NCBI RefSeq assembly: GCF_900110205.1
Contig: NZ_FOCV01000002.1
Coordinates: 248,001 to 312,000 of the forward strand
DNA: 64,000 bases
Source: Rhizobium tibeticum
GTDB lineage: Bacteria > Pseudomonadota > Alphaproteobacteria > Rhizobiales > Rhizobiaceae
Reading direction: 5' to 3'
The translations under genes were made by a program, and so were the position numbers. The notes under the pieces are model-generated. The model was not told the origin of the DNA and made no database searches. It saw only the letters and a program-made list of their open reading frames with translations. This document shows positions 35,659 through 46,590 of the stretch, piece after piece. The stretch's first letter is position 1, and every line of letters begins with the position of its first letter.

Positions 35659-36021
35659 ATGCTCTCCAACCTTTCAGTCAGCAACTGGCTCGGCCTTATC
35701 GGCACGCCGCTGCTCATCGCCTCCGGCCAGGTCCTGTTCAAAATGACAAGTGCGACCGCCGGTGAACTTAGTGTACGCAATCTGCTCGCGCTGTTTCTCA
35801 ACCCCGTGCTGGTCGCGGCGCTTCTCCTCTACGGTCTGGGCACTATCATCTGGATCTATGTCCTCAAGGCCGTGCCGTTGACCATGGCCTATTCCTTCAT
35901 GGGATTGACGTTCTGCTTCGTGCCTTTGCTGGCGCAGGTTTTTCTCGGCGAAGCCCTGACGCTTCGCTACGCGATAGGTGCAGTCTTTATCATTGCGGGT
36001 ATGCTGGCGATCAATGGCTGA
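35659..36021 (+). CDS. Small four-helix EamA/SMR-like transporter
   Basis: A 120-residue membrane protein with four hydrophobic segments. It resembles SMR/EamA half-transporters such as ArnE/ArnF: LLIASGQVLFKMTSA near the N-terminus, WIYVLKAVPLTMAYSFMGLTFCFVPLLAQVFLGEAL in the middle and a last helix ending MLAING. The ATG at 35659 is used; a TTG at 35644 overlaps the methyltransferase stop and would add five residues. It may flip lipid-linked sugars as the ArnE/F proteins do. The following GtrA-like gene overlaps it by 8 bases, so they are translated together. Confidence 0.85.
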   Translation: MLSNLSVSNWLGLIGTPLLIASGQVLFKMTSATAGELSVRNLLALFLNPVLVAALLLYGLGTIIWIYVLKAVPLTMAYSFMGLTFCFVPLLAQVFLGEALTLRYAIGAVFIIAGMLAING

Positions 36022-36400
36022 GCGCGCGCGCTGTGCGTTGTTTTGGCGCTTCCTTGCACTGTCGATCGTCGGCGCGGCAGCGGACGTTCTACTCTACCTC
36101 TTGCTGCATGCCGCACTGAGCCCTTTCATCGCGCGTGCTCTCAGCCTGCTCGCTGCGCTCATCGTAATGCGCACTCTTTTGCGTTGGAGCAACGTGACCA
36201 CTGGCGGCAGATTGGCCGTCAGCGACGCTGGTGTCGCGTCCATCCTGACGATCGCCGTCCTCTTGAACTACGGTCTGTTCGCCTCGCTGATCGCGATTTC
36301 GCCATCGCTGCAGCCACTCGCGGCGATGACATTTGCCTCGGTCACCTCGCTAGGCTTTGGCTGCTTCGGCTACCTGCGATTTGTCCTCCGCGGCGAATAA
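36014..36400 (+). CDS. GtrA-family-like membrane protein
   Basis: A 128-residue protein with four membrane segments, opening RCALFWRFLALSIVGAAADVLLYLLL, the start typical of GtrA flippase-like proteins, and ending in FGCFGYLRFVLRGE, as in the family's conserved closing segment with an aromatic-rich end. GtrA proteins move undecaprenyl-phosphate-linked sugars across the inner membrane. The gene overlaps the SMR-like gene by 8 bases and is the last in the GT2-methyltransferase-SMR-GtrA run. The family call rests on topology and a few positions. Confidence 0.75.
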   Translation: MAERARCALFWRFLALSIVGAAADVLLYLLLHAALSPFIARALSLLAALIVMRTLLRWSNVTTGGRLAVSDAGVASILTIAVLLNYGLFASLIAISPSLQPLAAMTFASVTSLGFGCFGYLRFVLRGE

Positions 36401-36403
36401 ACC

Positions 36404-37390
36404 TCAGACAGTTTCCCAGCCGTCCTTCTCGCTGGCGCGGTAGATCGCGTCGATGAATTTTTGGCTGAGCTTCGAGCTCTCCAGCGTCACGACCTCTTCC
36501 TTCTCGCCCTTGGCTGCACGCGCAAACGCTTCGGCTTCGCGTTTGTATTGCCGGCTATCCGGGAAGCGGAAAATCGTTGATTCATTGTGGCTGCGGTTGG
36601 TGAGCTCGATCTCCTCGGCGCCCCAGCGGTCGGCGTTGAACGGCGACTTGACCTCGATAAAGCCATCCGTGCCGTGGAACACCATGACCTGGCGGTTGGC
36701 AAGCTGGGTGGCGATATAGAAGCTCAGCTCGAAGTCACCGAAGTCGGCCTTGACGCTGGAATAGATGTCTGTCCCGAACTCCGGATCGCGTCGGGTGAGC
36801 GCCTGTACGCGCAGCGGCTCCTTGCCCGTCGAGAAGCGCGTGCTGATCGTCGGGTAGACGCCAATATCGGGAAGGGCGCCGCCGCCGAGCTCCGGAATGT
36901 TGCGCATGTTGCCGGGGTCGCGATTGAAATAGGTGAAGGCACCCTGAACATGCTGAAGCGTGCCGATCGCACCGTCGGCGATCAGCGAGCGCACCTTCCG
37001 CCAGACCGGCGCATAGGTGACCATGTAGGCTTCGGTGATCAGGACCTTGTTGCGATCGCGGGCAGCGATCAGGCTGTCGATCTCATCGGCCTTGAGCGCG
37101 ATCGGCTTTTCGCACAGCACATGCTTGCCGGCATCGGCGGCCTTGATCGTCCACTCGACGTGCTGCGACGTCGGCAGCGGGATATAGACTGCATCGATCT
37201 TGTCGGAGGCCAGCATGTCCTCGTAGGAGCCGAAGGCGTGGGGAACGGAGAAACGATCCGCCATCTCGCGCGCTCTCGCCAGATCGCGGCTGGCAACAGC
37301 CGTCACGACGCAGTTATCCGCATCCTGGATAGCTGGGACGACGAGTTCGCGGCCGATCTTCGCGGTCGAAAGAATACCAAAACGCAGCAT
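36404..37390 (-). CDS. Gfo/Idh/MocA family oxidoreductase
   Basis: A 328-residue NAD(P)-dependent oxidoreductase. The N-terminal Rossmann domain reads [14 protein letters not shown]. The signature [15 protein letters not shown] (about residues 94-108) holds the catalytic-type Lys, and a C-terminal domain shows [11 protein letters not shown] with further [11 protein letters not shown] features typical of the Gfo/Idh group acting on sugars or polyols. The substrate is unknown. It ends only 4 bases from the stop of the GtrA-like gene in opposite orientation. A role in sugar conversion for the module next door is possible but not shown. Confidence 0.92.
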   Translation of the reverse strand: MLRFGILSTAKIGRELVVPAIQDADNCVVTAVASRDLARAREMADRFSVPHAFGSYEDMLASDKIDAVYIPLPTSQHVEWTIKAADAGKHVLCEKPIALKADEIDSLIAARDRNKVLITEAYMVTYAPVWRKVRSLIADGAIGTLQHVQGAFTYFNRDPGNMRNIPELGGGALPDIGVYPTISTRFSTGKEPLRVQALTRRDPEFGTDIYSSVKADFGDFELSFYIATQLANRQVMVFHGTDGFIEVKSPFNADRWGAEEIELTNRSHNESTIFRFPDSRQYKREAEAFARAAKGEKEEVVTLESSKLSQKFIDAIYRASEKDGWETV

Positions 37391-37571
37391 AGCCTGGGTC
37401 CTCTCCTGGTTCGATTTTCGGGCACCTTAGTGAGGCGACGACTGCCGCGCAATGGCGCGATCACAATTCGCGGAGTTGGTTTCCATCTGGCCGTCGCCGC
37501 GCTAGGTTAATCCCCGGCGGTGTTCTGCCGCGTCAGCGATTTCAATCAATTCAGCACTTTAGGAGAGCGCC

Positions 37572-38519
37572 ATGGATATGCGCCGTCTTGGAAAAACTGG
37601 CCTTTCGATCGCCCCGATCGTCTTCGGCGGCAACGTCTTCGGCTGGACCGCCGATGAGAAGACCTCCTTTGACATTCTCGACGCCTTCTTCGACGCTGGC
37701 CTCAACACAATCGACACGGCTGATGTCTATTCGGCCTGGGTGCCCGGCAACAAGGGCGGCGATTCCGAGGAGATCATCGGCAAGTGGCTGAAGCGCGGCA
37801 AGGCTTCCCGCGACAAGGCCGTCATCATCACCAAGGTCGGCTCCGACATGGGACAGGGCAAGTCGCTGAAGGAGAGCTACATCCTGAAAGCAGTCGAAGA
37901 TTCATTGCGCCGGCTGCGGACCGACTATATCGACCTATACCTCTCGCACTGGCCCGATGAGAACACGCCCTACGAGGAAACGCTCGGCGCCTTCGCCAAG
38001 CTGAAGCGGCAGGGCAAGATCCGCGCGATCGGCTGCTCTAACCTGGACGCTGCGCAGCTGCGGGCCTCCTTCGATGCGGCCGAGACGTCCGGCGTGCCGC
38101 GCTATGACGTCATCCAGCCGGAATACAATCTCTATGAACGCGCAAGCTTCGAGGGGCCGCTGGCCGATCTCTGCGTCAAGGAAGAAATCGGCGTCATCAC
38201 CTATTTCAGCCTGGCCGCTGGCTTCCTCTCCGGAAAGTACCGCACGAAGGCTGACACGGAAGGCCGTGCCCGCGAAGGCCGCGTCGCTCAATACCTCGAC
38301 GACAAGGGCTTGCGGATCCTCGCAGCGCTCGACAAGGTGGCTGTGGAGACGGGCGCCAAGCCGGCCGAGATTGCGCTTGCCTGGCTGCTCAGAAAGAAGG
38401 GCGTGACGGCGCCGATCGCCAGTGCTACCAGCCTGTCCCAGCTTGAGAGCCTGACCCGGTCGGTGACGCTTGCGCTGTCTGCCGACGCGATGGCGCTGCT
38501 CGACAAGGCCGGCGCCTGA
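37572..38519 (+). CDS. Aldo/keto reductase family protein
   Basis: A 315-residue (beta/alpha)8 NADPH-dependent reductase. The N-terminus shows MRRLGKTGLSIAPIVFGGN, then the catalytic Asp and Tyr in NTIDTADVYSAW (about residues 46-57). LYLSHWPDENTPYEETLGAF and IRAIGCSNLDAAQLRA are strong AKR signatures. The substrate is unknown. The GNAT gene starts 12 bases after its stop, so the two are probably an operon. Confidence 0.93.
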   Translation: MDMRRLGKTGLSIAPIVFGGNVFGWTADEKTSFDILDAFFDAGLNTIDTADVYSAWVPGNKGGDSEEIIGKWLKRGKASRDKAVIITKVGSDMGQGKSLKESYILKAVEDSLRRLRTDYIDLYLSHWPDENTPYEETLGAFAKLKRQGKIRAIGCSNLDAAQLRASFDAAETSGVPRYDVIQPEYNLYERASFEGPLADLCVKEEIGVITYFSLAAGFLSGKYRTKADTEGRAREGRVAQYLDDKGLRILAALDKVAVETGAKPAEIALAWLLRKKGVTAPIASATSLSQLESLTRSVTLALSADAMALLDKAGA

Positions 38520-38531
38520 CGGGAGGAAACG

Positions 38532-38975
38532 ATGACCGTGACGATCCGCGACGCGAGACCCGAGGACGAGGCGCGCTGGCGCGAGCTTTGGGCCGGCTAC
38601 CTCGCCTTTTATGAAGTCACGGTCGATGCCGACATCACCGATGCGACGTGGCGCCGGGTCTTCGATCCGGCGTCGGCGATCTTCATGCGCGTGGCTGACG
38701 TGGACGGCCGGGTCATGGGCTTCACGGTCTGCCTGACGCACGAAGGCACCTGGATCCGCGGCAAGGATTGCTACCTCGAGGACCTGTTCGTCGATCCTAA
38801 CGCCCGCGGCATGGGCGTGGGCCGGGCATTGATGGACGACCTCGTTTTGCTCTGCAGGAAAAACGGCTGGTCGCGGCTCTACTGGCACACGAGCGAGCAG
38901 AACAAGACGGCGCGGGCGCTCTACGACAGCTACGTCGAGAGCGACGGGCACATTCGCTACCGTATCAATTTCTGA
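38532..38975 (+). CDS. GNAT family N-acetyltransferase
   Basis: A 147-residue acetyl-CoA-dependent acetyltransferase. VTIRDARPEDEARWRELWAGYLAFYE is the N-terminal fold, and CYLEDLFVDPNARGMGVGRALMDDLV carries the CoA-binding pyrophosphate loop (RGMGVGRAL, about residues 95-103). The closing SRLYWHTSEQNKTARALYDSY contains the conserved N-x-A-ALYxSY strand. It is co-oriented with the aldo/keto reductase gene upstream; its stop overlaps the convergent M15-like gene by 11 bases. Confidence 0.92.
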   Translation: MTVTIRDARPEDEARWRELWAGYLAFYEVTVDADITDATWRRVFDPASAIFMRVADVDGRVMGFTVCLTHEGTWIRGKDCYLEDLFVDPNARGMGVGRALMDDLVLLCRKNGWSRLYWHTSEQNKTARALYDSYVESDGHIRYRINF

Positions 38976-39582
38976 GCGGTGCAAAGCCCTCATAGTAGTG
39001 CGCGTGGTTGCCCTCCCAATTCTCCATGCCGGGCTTGGTCAGGATGCCGCGCGGCCTGACATAGCTCTGGATCACGCGCCGCGGCCGCTCGTGCCACTGG
39101 ATATTGAAAGCCCAGACCTTCGGAAAGAAACAGAGCGAGGCATAGGGCAGATGGTCGTGAATCCACCAGGCGAGCCGCTGCCAGTCCTCTTCATTCCTGT
39201 AGTTGTCGACCATCCACGGTACGACGACGCAGGCGGTGGCACCCATGCAGCCATCGAAGTCGCGAACATCCCAGATATGGTCAGCGCTCGTCGCCGCGTT
39301 TGACGAGCAATTGAGATTATTGCGATTGCCGAACTGGTTGACCTCAGCGGAGCGATAGCCGGAGCGGATATGCAACCGGCCGAAGGTCGCCTGCAGCGGT
39401 TCCAGCAGTTCCTCGCAAAGCCGCCTTCCGGCTTCGATCGCCAGCTCCGGATTATCCGGGATGTTTGGAATGCGATAGAAATCAGCAATTTCCGAATGCA
39501 GGAAGTCGCGCAGGAAGAAATTCTTCGAGAGACGCGCGCGTCCCAGCTCTTCCAAGCCCTTCATCGATCCTGGTTTCTTCAC
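38965..39582 (-). CDS. Peptidase M15-like protein
   Basis: A 205-residue protein whose central region (LEPLQATFGRLHIRSGYRSAEVN, then a conserved ADHIWDV segment) resembles the D-Ala-D-Ala carboxypeptidase M15-type fold, where SGYRS is a signature and the HxxD-like positions bind metal. No signal peptide is visible, which is unusual for a peptidoglycan enzyme. The function is therefore unsure. It ends 11 bases inside the convergent GNAT gene. The start could be the first Met or MKGLEELG 7 codons on. Confidence 0.6.
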   Translation of the reverse strand: MKKPGSMKGLEELGRARLSKNFFLRDFLHSEIADFYRIPNIPDNPELAIEAGRRLCEELLEPLQATFGRLHIRSGYRSAEVNQFGNRNNLNCSSNAATSADHIWDVRDFDGCMGATACVVVPWMVDNYRNEEDWQRLAWWIHDHLPYASLCFFPKVWAFNIQWHERPRRVIQSYVRPRGILTKPGMENWEGNHAHYYEGFAPLRN

Positions 39583-39651
39583 GAACAGCTCCCGTTGGTT
39601 GAACGCGCCTCAGTCTGCCTTCATCGGTGATCGGCACCACCCGAAAAGACC

Positions 39652-39677
39652 GGAACAATTAGCTTTCTCTTATCATT
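39652..39677 (+). promoter_or_regulatory. Candidate EcfG-type stress promoter
   Basis: GGAAC-N17-CATT matches the alphaproteobacterial general-stress promoter GGAAC-N16-17-CGTT with one mismatch, 50 bases before the YciE-like gene start; such genes are often in that regulon. Confidence 0.45.
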
Positions 39678-39726
39678 CCTCTGACATCTGCGCGCCGCGG
39701 TTCTCCACACAGCAAGGATTGAGACA

Positions 39727-40203
39727 ATGGCTAAAGAAAAGAGCCTTGCCGATCTGTTCTACGATACCTTGAAAGATATCTGCTTTGCCGAACGGCAGAT
39801 TCTGCGCGCGTTGCGGAAAATGGCCCGTGCTGCCCAATCGAAGGAGCTGAAGGCCGGGTTCGAAAAGCATCGGGAGCAAACCGAGGGACATGTCGAGCGC
39901 CCGCAGGAGGTTTTCGGTCGGCAGGCGCGCTCAGGGCAAGACCTGCGAGGCTATCCAAGACATCATTGCCGAAGGCGAAGAGATCATCGAAGAATTCAAA
40001 GGGTCGGCGGCTATCGATGCCGGTCTCATTTCCTTGGCGCAGGCGGTGGAGCACTACGAGATCGCCCGCTACGGCACGCTGAAGACCTCGGCAAGAAGGA
40101 TGTCGTCGCCCTGCTCGACGAGACGCTGCAGGAAGAAACGGCAACGGACAAGACGCTGTCGCAGTTTGCAGCAACAGCCGCAAACCAGAAGGCCGCCGCC
40201 TGA
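39727..40203 (+). pseudogene. Ferritin-like DUF892 (YciE/YciF) gene with compensating deletions
   Basis: The N-terminal part reads MAKEKSLADLFYDTLKDICF to about EGHVERPQEVF, clearly a DUF892 helix pair. From about 39910 the family sequence (GKTCEAIQDIIAEGEEIIEEF, AAIDAGLISLAQAVEHYEIARYGTLKT) continues in a different frame, and from about 40090 it returns to the first frame (KKDVVALLDETLQEETATDK to NQKAAA). Comparison with the expected sequence suggests losses of about 5 and 13 bases, together 18, so the frame is restored but some 55 residues in the middle are read out of frame. It is probably non-functional, or an artefact of base calling. Confidence 0.8.
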
Positions 40204-40246
40204 TTGTCGATCAGGTGGGAATGAATGCCTGTGGCGTCACTCCCCG

Positions 40247-41137
40247 TCAGCCGATATACCGGAAGAAGTCGATGAAGGCGCGCAGAGCGGGCCGCATCTG
40301 GCGTCGGCTGGGATAGTAGATGAACGGCCCCGGATACGGTGAACACCAGTCTTCGAGCACGCGGACGAGCTTGCCGCTTGCCAGTTCGTTCTCGACACGC
40401 AGATCGAAGAGATAAGCGAGCCCGGCGCCGTTCAGTGCTGCCATCAACGCGAGCCTGTCCTCGGCGACGATCAACGGCCCGTCGACGGCAACGACGAGTT
40501 CCTGCCCATCCTTCTCGAACTCCCAGCGATAGATCGCACCATTGGTGAAGCGCCGCTTGATGCAGCGATGATGGACGAGATCGGAAGGATGCAGAGGCTT
40601 GGGATGCCGCCCGAAATACTCGGGAGAACCCGCAATCACCGTCGTCAGGCTGGGCGAGGCCCGCACTGCGATCATATCCGCCTCAAGGCTCTCCTCCAGC
40701 CGGATCCCGGCATCGAAGCCTTCCCTGACAATATCGGTGAAGCCATCCTCATTGGCGATCTCGAGGGTGATGTCGGGATAGCGGTTCAGGAACTCGCCGA
40801 GCCGCGGCGCAAGAAGGATATCCGAGGCAAAGCGCGGGGCAGTGATGCGTAGATTGCCAGCCGGTCTTCCGCCGGCCTCGGTGACGGCTTCCAGCGCGAT
40901 CGCGATCTCGTCCAGCGCCGGCTTCAGGCGCTGCAGCAGAAGGCGTCCCTCCTCGGTCGGCGCCACGCTGCGTGTCGTTCGCGCCAGCAGCCGGACGCCG
41001 AGGCTTTCTTCAAGGCTTGAGATCGCATGGCTGACAGCAGAAGGCGCGATCTGCAATTCCTTGGCGGCTGCGCGAAAGCTTCGCCGTTCGGAAACGGCGG
41101 CAAGAACGGCGAGTTGGGCAAGCTGTGTCCGGTTCAT
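40247..41137 (-). CDS. LysR family transcriptional regulator
   Basis: A 296-residue LTTR. The N-terminal winged helix-turn-helix reads [48 protein letters not shown] (in pieces of this), and the effector domain is the common periplasmic-binding fold ([18 protein letters not shown], then [15 protein letters not shown]). It is divergent from an aldo/keto reductase with 128 bases between them, so it probably regulates that gene. The co-inducer is unknown. Confidence 0.94.
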   Translation of the reverse strand: MNRTQLAQLAVLAAVSERRSFRAAAKELQIAPSAVSHAISSLEESLGVRLLARTTRSVAPTEEGRLLLQRLKPALDEIAIALEAVTEAGGRPAGNLRITAPRFASDILLAPRLGEFLNRYPDITLEIANEDGFTDIVREGFDAGIRLEESLEADMIAVRASPSLTTVIAGSPEYFGRHPKPLHPSDLVHHRCIKRRFTNGAIYRWEFEKDGQELVVAVDGPLIVAEDRLALMAALNGAGLAYLFDLRVENELASGKLVRVLEDWCSPYPGPFIYYPSRRQMRPALRAFIDFFRYIG

Positions 41138-41265
41138 TGATCCAACAGTTAGAACAGCCTGTTATATATTGCACGTATTTTTTGATGATTGATCGGGCGC
41201 TACGTTACTTCGGTGCCGCCGGTATCGACCGGGGTTTGAACTTCGCTCGACAAGGGAGCCTTCGC

Positions 41266-42261
<996 letters not shown>

Positions 42262-42361
42262 TCGAAAGGTTGAAGCCTCAAACGCATGCCGCATTCCTTC
42301 GGCGACCTTGCCGCAAGCAGTCCCTGCACTATGCTATGGACATGTTCTGGCGAGGTGATGC

Positions 42362-42721
42362 ATGTCGGACCAGCAAGCAATCGAAGCAGTCGTTCATCTC
42401 TACGTCGAAGGCATGACCTTCGCCAACGAAGCTGCATTGCGGAAGGCCTTTCATCCGCAATGCGCCATCATCGGGCACTACGAAAATGCCGTCGAGTGGC
42501 TGAACCGGGAAGAATTCATTGCCGCAATCGTCGCCGAAGGCTCGGCACCACCCGGAACGCAGCCGCATATGGACATCCAGATGCTTGACGTCGTCGGCGA
42601 TGCAGCGAGCGTGAAGGTCAGCGACAATTTCGCCGGAATGCTCTTCACCGACTATCTGTCGATGCTGAAAATCGAAGGCCGCTGGATGATCGTCAACAAG
42701 CTCTACTATCTGCACACATAG
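42362..42721 (+). CDS. Nuclear transport factor 2-like (SnoaL/lumazine-binding) protein
   Basis: A 119-residue protein of the NTF2-like cone fold. The opening AIEAVVHLYVEGMTFANEAALRKAFHPQCAIIGH and the closing DYLSMLKIEGRWMIVNKLYYLHT fit the family; it may be an isomerase or a binding protein. The function cannot be told. A hairpin right after the stop (42722-42750) probably terminates it and, from the other side, pheT. Confidence 0.85.
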   Translation: MSDQQAIEAVVHLYVEGMTFANEAALRKAFHPQCAIIGHYENAVEWLNREEFIAAIVAEGSAPPGTQPHMDIQMLDVVGDAASVKVSDNFAGMLFTDYLSMLKIEGRWMIVNKLYYLHT

Positions 42722-42750
42722 AAACGCCGACGAGACGATCGCCGGCGTTT
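42722..42750. terminator. Bidirectional terminator, NTF2-like gene / pheT
   Basis: AAACGCCG and CGGCGTTT form an 8-bp stem one base after the NTF2-like stop; both sides carry short T-rich tails, and the convergent pheT gene ends at 42773. Confidence 0.6.
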
Positions 42751-42772
42751 GATCTTACGAAGTGCGATGCGC

Positions 42773-45196
42773 TCAACCTCTGAGGATGCCGCCGGTGAAC
42801 TTTGTCACGCTGGCGACGATCTTTTCGGTCAGCGCCTCGAAATCCTCGTCCGTCAGCGTGCGCTCGACCGGCTGGATCTGCACCTCAATTGCCACCGACT
42901 TCTTGCCGTCGCCGAGCGACGCACCTTCGAAGACGTCGAAGACATTGACTGATGTGACCAGCTTGCGGTCAGCACCGGTCGCAGCCTTGATGATCGCGCC
43001 AGCTTCCACCGCCTTGTCGACGACGAAGGCGAAGTCGCGCTTGACGGCCTGGAACGGCGAAAGCTCCAGCGCCGGCTTGGTGCGCGTCGCCTTCTTCTTC
43101 GGCTCGGGCATGGCGTCGACATAGACTTCGAAGCCGCACAGCGCGCCGGAAACATCGAGCGCCTCGAGCGTCGAGGGATGGAATTCGCCGAAATAGCCGA
43201 GCACGACCTTCGGACCCATCTTGATCGTGCCGGAGCGGCCGGGGTGGTACCATTCAGGCCCGCCCTGTTCGATCTGGATGTTGCCCATCGGCAGGCCGCA
43301 GGCTTCGATCACGGCGAGCGCATCGGCCTTGGCATCAAAGACATCGACCGGCTTGCCGCCGCCCTTGACATTGTTCGACCACATGCGGCCAGCGCCGGCC
43401 AGCGATGCGGTCCCGCGGCGGATGCCGCCGGCGACGCGGCGCTGGCCTTCCGGCCGGTCGTTCTCATAGGTACCGGACACTTCGAAGATGGCGACGTCGC
43501 CATAACCCTTGTCGGCATTGCGCTGGGCGGCGCTGAGCAGGCCCGGCAGCAGCGAGGGGCGCATGTCGGACATGTCTGACGCAATCGGGTTGGCAAGCTT
43601 GAGCCCCGGCGAGCCGCCGCCGAAGAGTTTCGCCTGATCTTCAGAAATGAAGGACCAGTTGACCGCTTCCAGCATGCCACGCGAGGCAAGCGCACGCTTG
43701 GCGATGCGGGTGCGGATCTGCAGCGCCGTCAGGATCTTGCCGTTGACGGCCGCATGGCTTTCCAGCGGCGCCGGCTTGATGTTGTCGACGCCGTGAATGC
43801 GCATGACCTCTTCGACGAGATCGGCCTTGCCATCGACATCGGGACGCCAGGAGGGAACGGCGACCGAGACACGCTCGCCGGAGCCCATAACCTTGAAGCC
43901 GAGACGTGTCAGGATCTCGGTGCTTTCCTCAGTGGAAACTTCGAGGCCCGTCAGCCGCTTGACCTCGGAGAAGGGGAAATCGACGATTTTCGGCTCGTAG
44001 CCCTTGTAGCCGACGACCTCTGCCCTGGCGGCAGTGCCGCCGCAGAATTCGAGGACCAGTTCGGTGGTGCGCTCAAGGCCCGGAACCATGTATTCCGGAT
44101 CGACGCCGCGCTCGAAGCGATAGCGGGCATCGGTGATGATGCCGAGGCCGCGGCCAGACTTGGCGATGTTCATCGGATCCCAGAGCGCGGATTCGAGCAG
44201 CACATCGGTGGTGTTTTCATCGCAGCCGGAATGCTCGCCGCCCATGATGCCGCCGATCGACTCGATACCCTCTTCGTCTGATATGACGACGTTGTTGGCG
44301 TTGAGCGTGTATTCGCGCTGATCGAGAGCGAGGACGGTCTCGCCTTCTTTGGCGCGGCGCACGGTCAGGTTACCCGTGACCTTGGCGGCGTCGAAGACGT
44401 GCATTGGCCGGCCCTGATCGAAGGTCATGTAGTTGGTGATGTCGACAAGCGCGTTGATCGGGCGAAGGCCGATGGCGAGCAGCCGCTGCTGCACCCATTT
44501 AGGGCTCGGGCCGTTCTTGACGCCGCGCACCAGACGCAGAGCAAAACCCGGGCAGAGCTTGGGGTCGTCGAGATCGAGCGTCAGCTTGACCGGTGTTTCG
44601 CCGTCGACGGCGAAGGATGGCACGGAACGCGTCTTCAGCGTGCCGAGGCCGGAGGCGGCCAGATCGCGGGCGATGCCGTAGATCGAGGTACAATCCGGAC
44701 GGTTCGGCGTCAGATTGATCTCGATCACCGGATCATCGAGATGGGCATAAGCCGCATAGCTTTGCCCAACCGGCGCATCTTCCGGCAGGTCGATGATCCC
44801 TTCGTGATTATCTGATATCATCAGTTCCTTCTCGGAGCACATCATGCCGTGGCTCTCGACACCGCGGATGTTGCCGACGGCAAGCATCGCCTCGATGCCT
44901 GGAACATAGGTGCCTGGTGCTGCGAAAGCACCGATCAGGCCGGCGCGCGCATTTGGCGCACCGCAGACCACCTGGACGGGAGCACCGTTGCCTGTGTCGA
45001 CCGACAGGACCTTCAAGCGATCGGCCTGCGGATGCTTTTCCGCCGACAGCACCTTGGCGATGACGAAGGGCTTGAACGCCGCCTTGTCGTCGACGTCCTC
45101 GACCTCGAGCCCGATCTGGGTCAGGCGGGTGCAGATCTCGTCGAGGGTGGCATCCGTTTCCAGATGATCCTTCAGCCAGGAAAGTGTGAACTTCAT
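42773..45196 (-). CDS. pheT: Phenylalanine-tRNA ligase beta subunit
   Basis: Large subunit of phenylalanyl-tRNA synthetase (alpha2 beta2), needed for tRNA binding and editing. It has 807 residues, normal for the family. [14 protein letters not shown] starts it; an EMAP/OB-like region shows [11 protein letters not shown]; the B3/B4 editing and B5 parts follow; and the last 90 residues form the ferredoxin-fold anticodon-binding domain ([16 protein letters not shown]). It is downstream of pheS with a 15-base gap, so they are one operon. Confidence 0.98.
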   Translation of the reverse strand: MKFTLSWLKDHLETDATLDEICTRLTQIGLEVEDVDDKAAFKPFVIAKVLSAEKHPQADRLKVLSVDTGNGAPVQVVCGAPNARAGLIGAFAAPGTYVPGIEAMLAVGNIRGVESHGMMCSEKELMISDNHEGIIDLPEDAPVGQSYAAYAHLDDPVIEINLTPNRPDCTSIYGIARDLAASGLGTLKTRSVPSFAVDGETPVKLTLDLDDPKLCPGFALRLVRGVKNGPSPKWVQQRLLAIGLRPINALVDITNYMTFDQGRPMHVFDAAKVTGNLTVRRAKEGETVLALDQREYTLNANNVVISDEEGIESIGGIMGGEHSGCDENTTDVLLESALWDPMNIAKSGRGLGIITDARYRFERGVDPEYMVPGLERTTELVLEFCGGTAARAEVVGYKGYEPKIVDFPFSEVKRLTGLEVSTEESTEILTRLGFKVMGSGERVSVAVPSWRPDVDGKADLVEEVMRIHGVDNIKPAPLESHAAVNGKILTALQIRTRIAKRALASRGMLEAVNWSFISEDQAKLFGGGSPGLKLANPIASDMSDMRPSLLPGLLSAAQRNADKGYGDVAIFEVSGTYENDRPEGQRRVAGGIRRGTASLAGAGRMWSNNVKGGGKPVDVFDAKADALAVIEACGLPMGNIQIEQGGPEWYHPGRSGTIKMGPKVVLGYFGEFHPSTLEALDVSGALCGFEVYVDAMPEPKKKATRTKPALELSPFQAVKRDFAFVVDKAVEAGAIIKAATGADRKLVTSVNVFDVFEGASLGDGKKSVAIEVQIQPVERTLTDEDFEALTEKIVASVTKFTGGILRG

Positions 45197-45211
45197 AATC
45201 TCTATCCTCCC

Positions 45212-46294
45212 CTACGCGCTCAGACCACCGAACAGCGTCGGCATGTCGAGCGGGCGGAAGCCGTAATGGGTCATCCAGCGGACGTCGGCGTTGAAGAAGT
45301 CGCGCAGGTCGGGCATGCCGTACTTCAGCATGGCGATGCGGTCGAGACCCATGCCCCAGGCAAAGCCCTGATACTCGTCTGGATCGAGGCCACCGGCGCG
45401 CAGCACGTTCGGGTGCACCATGCCGCAGCCGAGGATTTCCATCCAGTCGGTGCCTTCGCCGAACTTGACGATCGGGCCGGAGCGGTCGCACTGGATGTCG
45501 ACCTCGAAGGACGGTTCAGTGAAGGGGAAGAAGGACGGGCGGAAGCGCATCGTCACGCTGTCGACCTCGAAGAAGGTCTTGCAGAATTCTTCCAGCACCC
45601 AACGGATATTGGCAACGTCGGCCTTCTTGTCGACGACCAGGCCTTCGACCTGATGGAACATCGGCGAGTGGGTGGCATCGCTGTCCTGGCGGTAGGTCTT
45701 GCCCGGGATGATGATGCGGATCGGTGGCTTCTGCGCTTCCATGGTGCGCACTTGCACCGGCGAGGTGTGGGTGCGCAACACCTTGCGCTCACCGTTCTCA
45801 TCGGGATTGAAGAAGAAGGTGTCGTGCATCTCGCGGGCCGGATGGCCTTCCGGGAAGTTCAGTGCCGTGAAGTTATAGTAATCGGTCTCGACGTCGGGGC
45901 CCTCGGCGATCGAGAAGCCCATGTCGCCGAAGATCGCGGTGATCTCGTCGATGATCTGGCTGATCGGGTGGATGCGGCCACGCTCGGCCGGCGACGAGCG
46001 GACGGGCAGACTGACGTCGACAGTTTCTGCCTTCAGGCGTGCATCGATCGCTGCCTTCTTGAGCTCCGCCTTGCGGGCCGCGATCGCATCCGTCACGGCG
46101 TTCTTCAGCGCGTTGATGGCGGCGCCGCGCGTCTGGCGCTCTTCCGGCGTCATCGAACCAAGCGTCTTCAGGAGCTCGGAGACCGAACCCTTCTTGCCGA
46201 GCGCGCCGACACGCACGGCTTCGATCGCCGGCTCGTCGGCAGCGGCTGCCACATCAGACAGAAGTTGCTTTTCCAGGGTTTCGAGTTCGGTCAT
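45212..46294 (-). CDS. pheS: Phenylalanine-tRNA ligase alpha subunit
   Basis: Catalytic subunit of phenylalanyl-tRNA synthetase. It has 360 residues from [12 protein letters not shown]; a codon 15 bases upstream (46309) was rejected as start. Class II motifs are visible: motif 2 [13 protein letters not shown], and motif 3 [18 protein letters not shown] near the C-terminus. The N-terminal helices are the coiled-coil that packs on pheT and tRNA. It is followed by pheT at 15 bases. The rplT terminator lies before it (46525-46555), so it probably has its own promoter in 46295-46524. Confidence 0.98.
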   Translation of the reverse strand: MTELETLEKQLLSDVAAAADEPAIEAVRVGALGKKGSVSELLKTLGSMTPEERQTRGAAINALKNAVTDAIAARKAELKKAAIDARLKAETVDVSLPVRSSPAERGRIHPISQIIDEITAIFGDMGFSIAEGPDVETDYYNFTALNFPEGHPAREMHDTFFFNPDENGERKVLRTHTSPVQVRTMEAQKPPIRIIIPGKTYRQDSDATHSPMFHQVEGLVVDKKADVANIRWVLEEFCKTFFEVDSVTMRFRPSFFPFTEPSFEVDIQCDRSGPIVKFGEGTDWMEILGCGMVHPNVLRAGGLDPDEYQGFAWGMGLDRIAMLKYGMPDLRDFFNADVRWMTHYGFRPLDMPTLFGGLSA

Positions 46295-46524
46295 CTTTTC
46301 CTGCCTCACGGGGCGTCAGTCTTGTCGATAATTCACGAAAACATGCATCGGATAGCTGGATTGCCACGATGAAGCGTCGCAGATCACTACCCATGTGCAC
46401 GCGGCCAATCAACCGGGCACACCATAAAAAGCGGCCGAGAAAGCCTGTGTGTTTGCCCAGTTCGACCGTGGCCTCGAACGGCACAACTGCCGAACTTTCC
46501 CGAAGCCCTTCGGTAGAAACAAAA

Positions 46525-46555
46525 GAACCCGCGCAAGCCTTGCCAGCGCGGGTTC
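46525..46555 (-). terminator. Rho-independent terminator after rplT
   Basis: GAACCCGCGC and GCGCGGGTTC form a perfect 10-bp stem with an 11-base loop. On the minus strand the stem is followed by TTTTGTTT, a good terminator tail, 36 bases after the rplT stop. Confidence 0.85.
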
Positions 46556-46590
46556 AAAATCATCGAAACAAACGTTCGAATGGCGCCGGC

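Noticed and set aside
44849..46372. Plus-strand open frame opposite pheT/pheS
   Set aside because: Shadow of the real genes on the other strand.
46254..46484. Short minus-strand frame as a Phe leader peptide for pheST attenuation
   Set aside because: Phe codons are not clustered and no alternative terminator pair was found.
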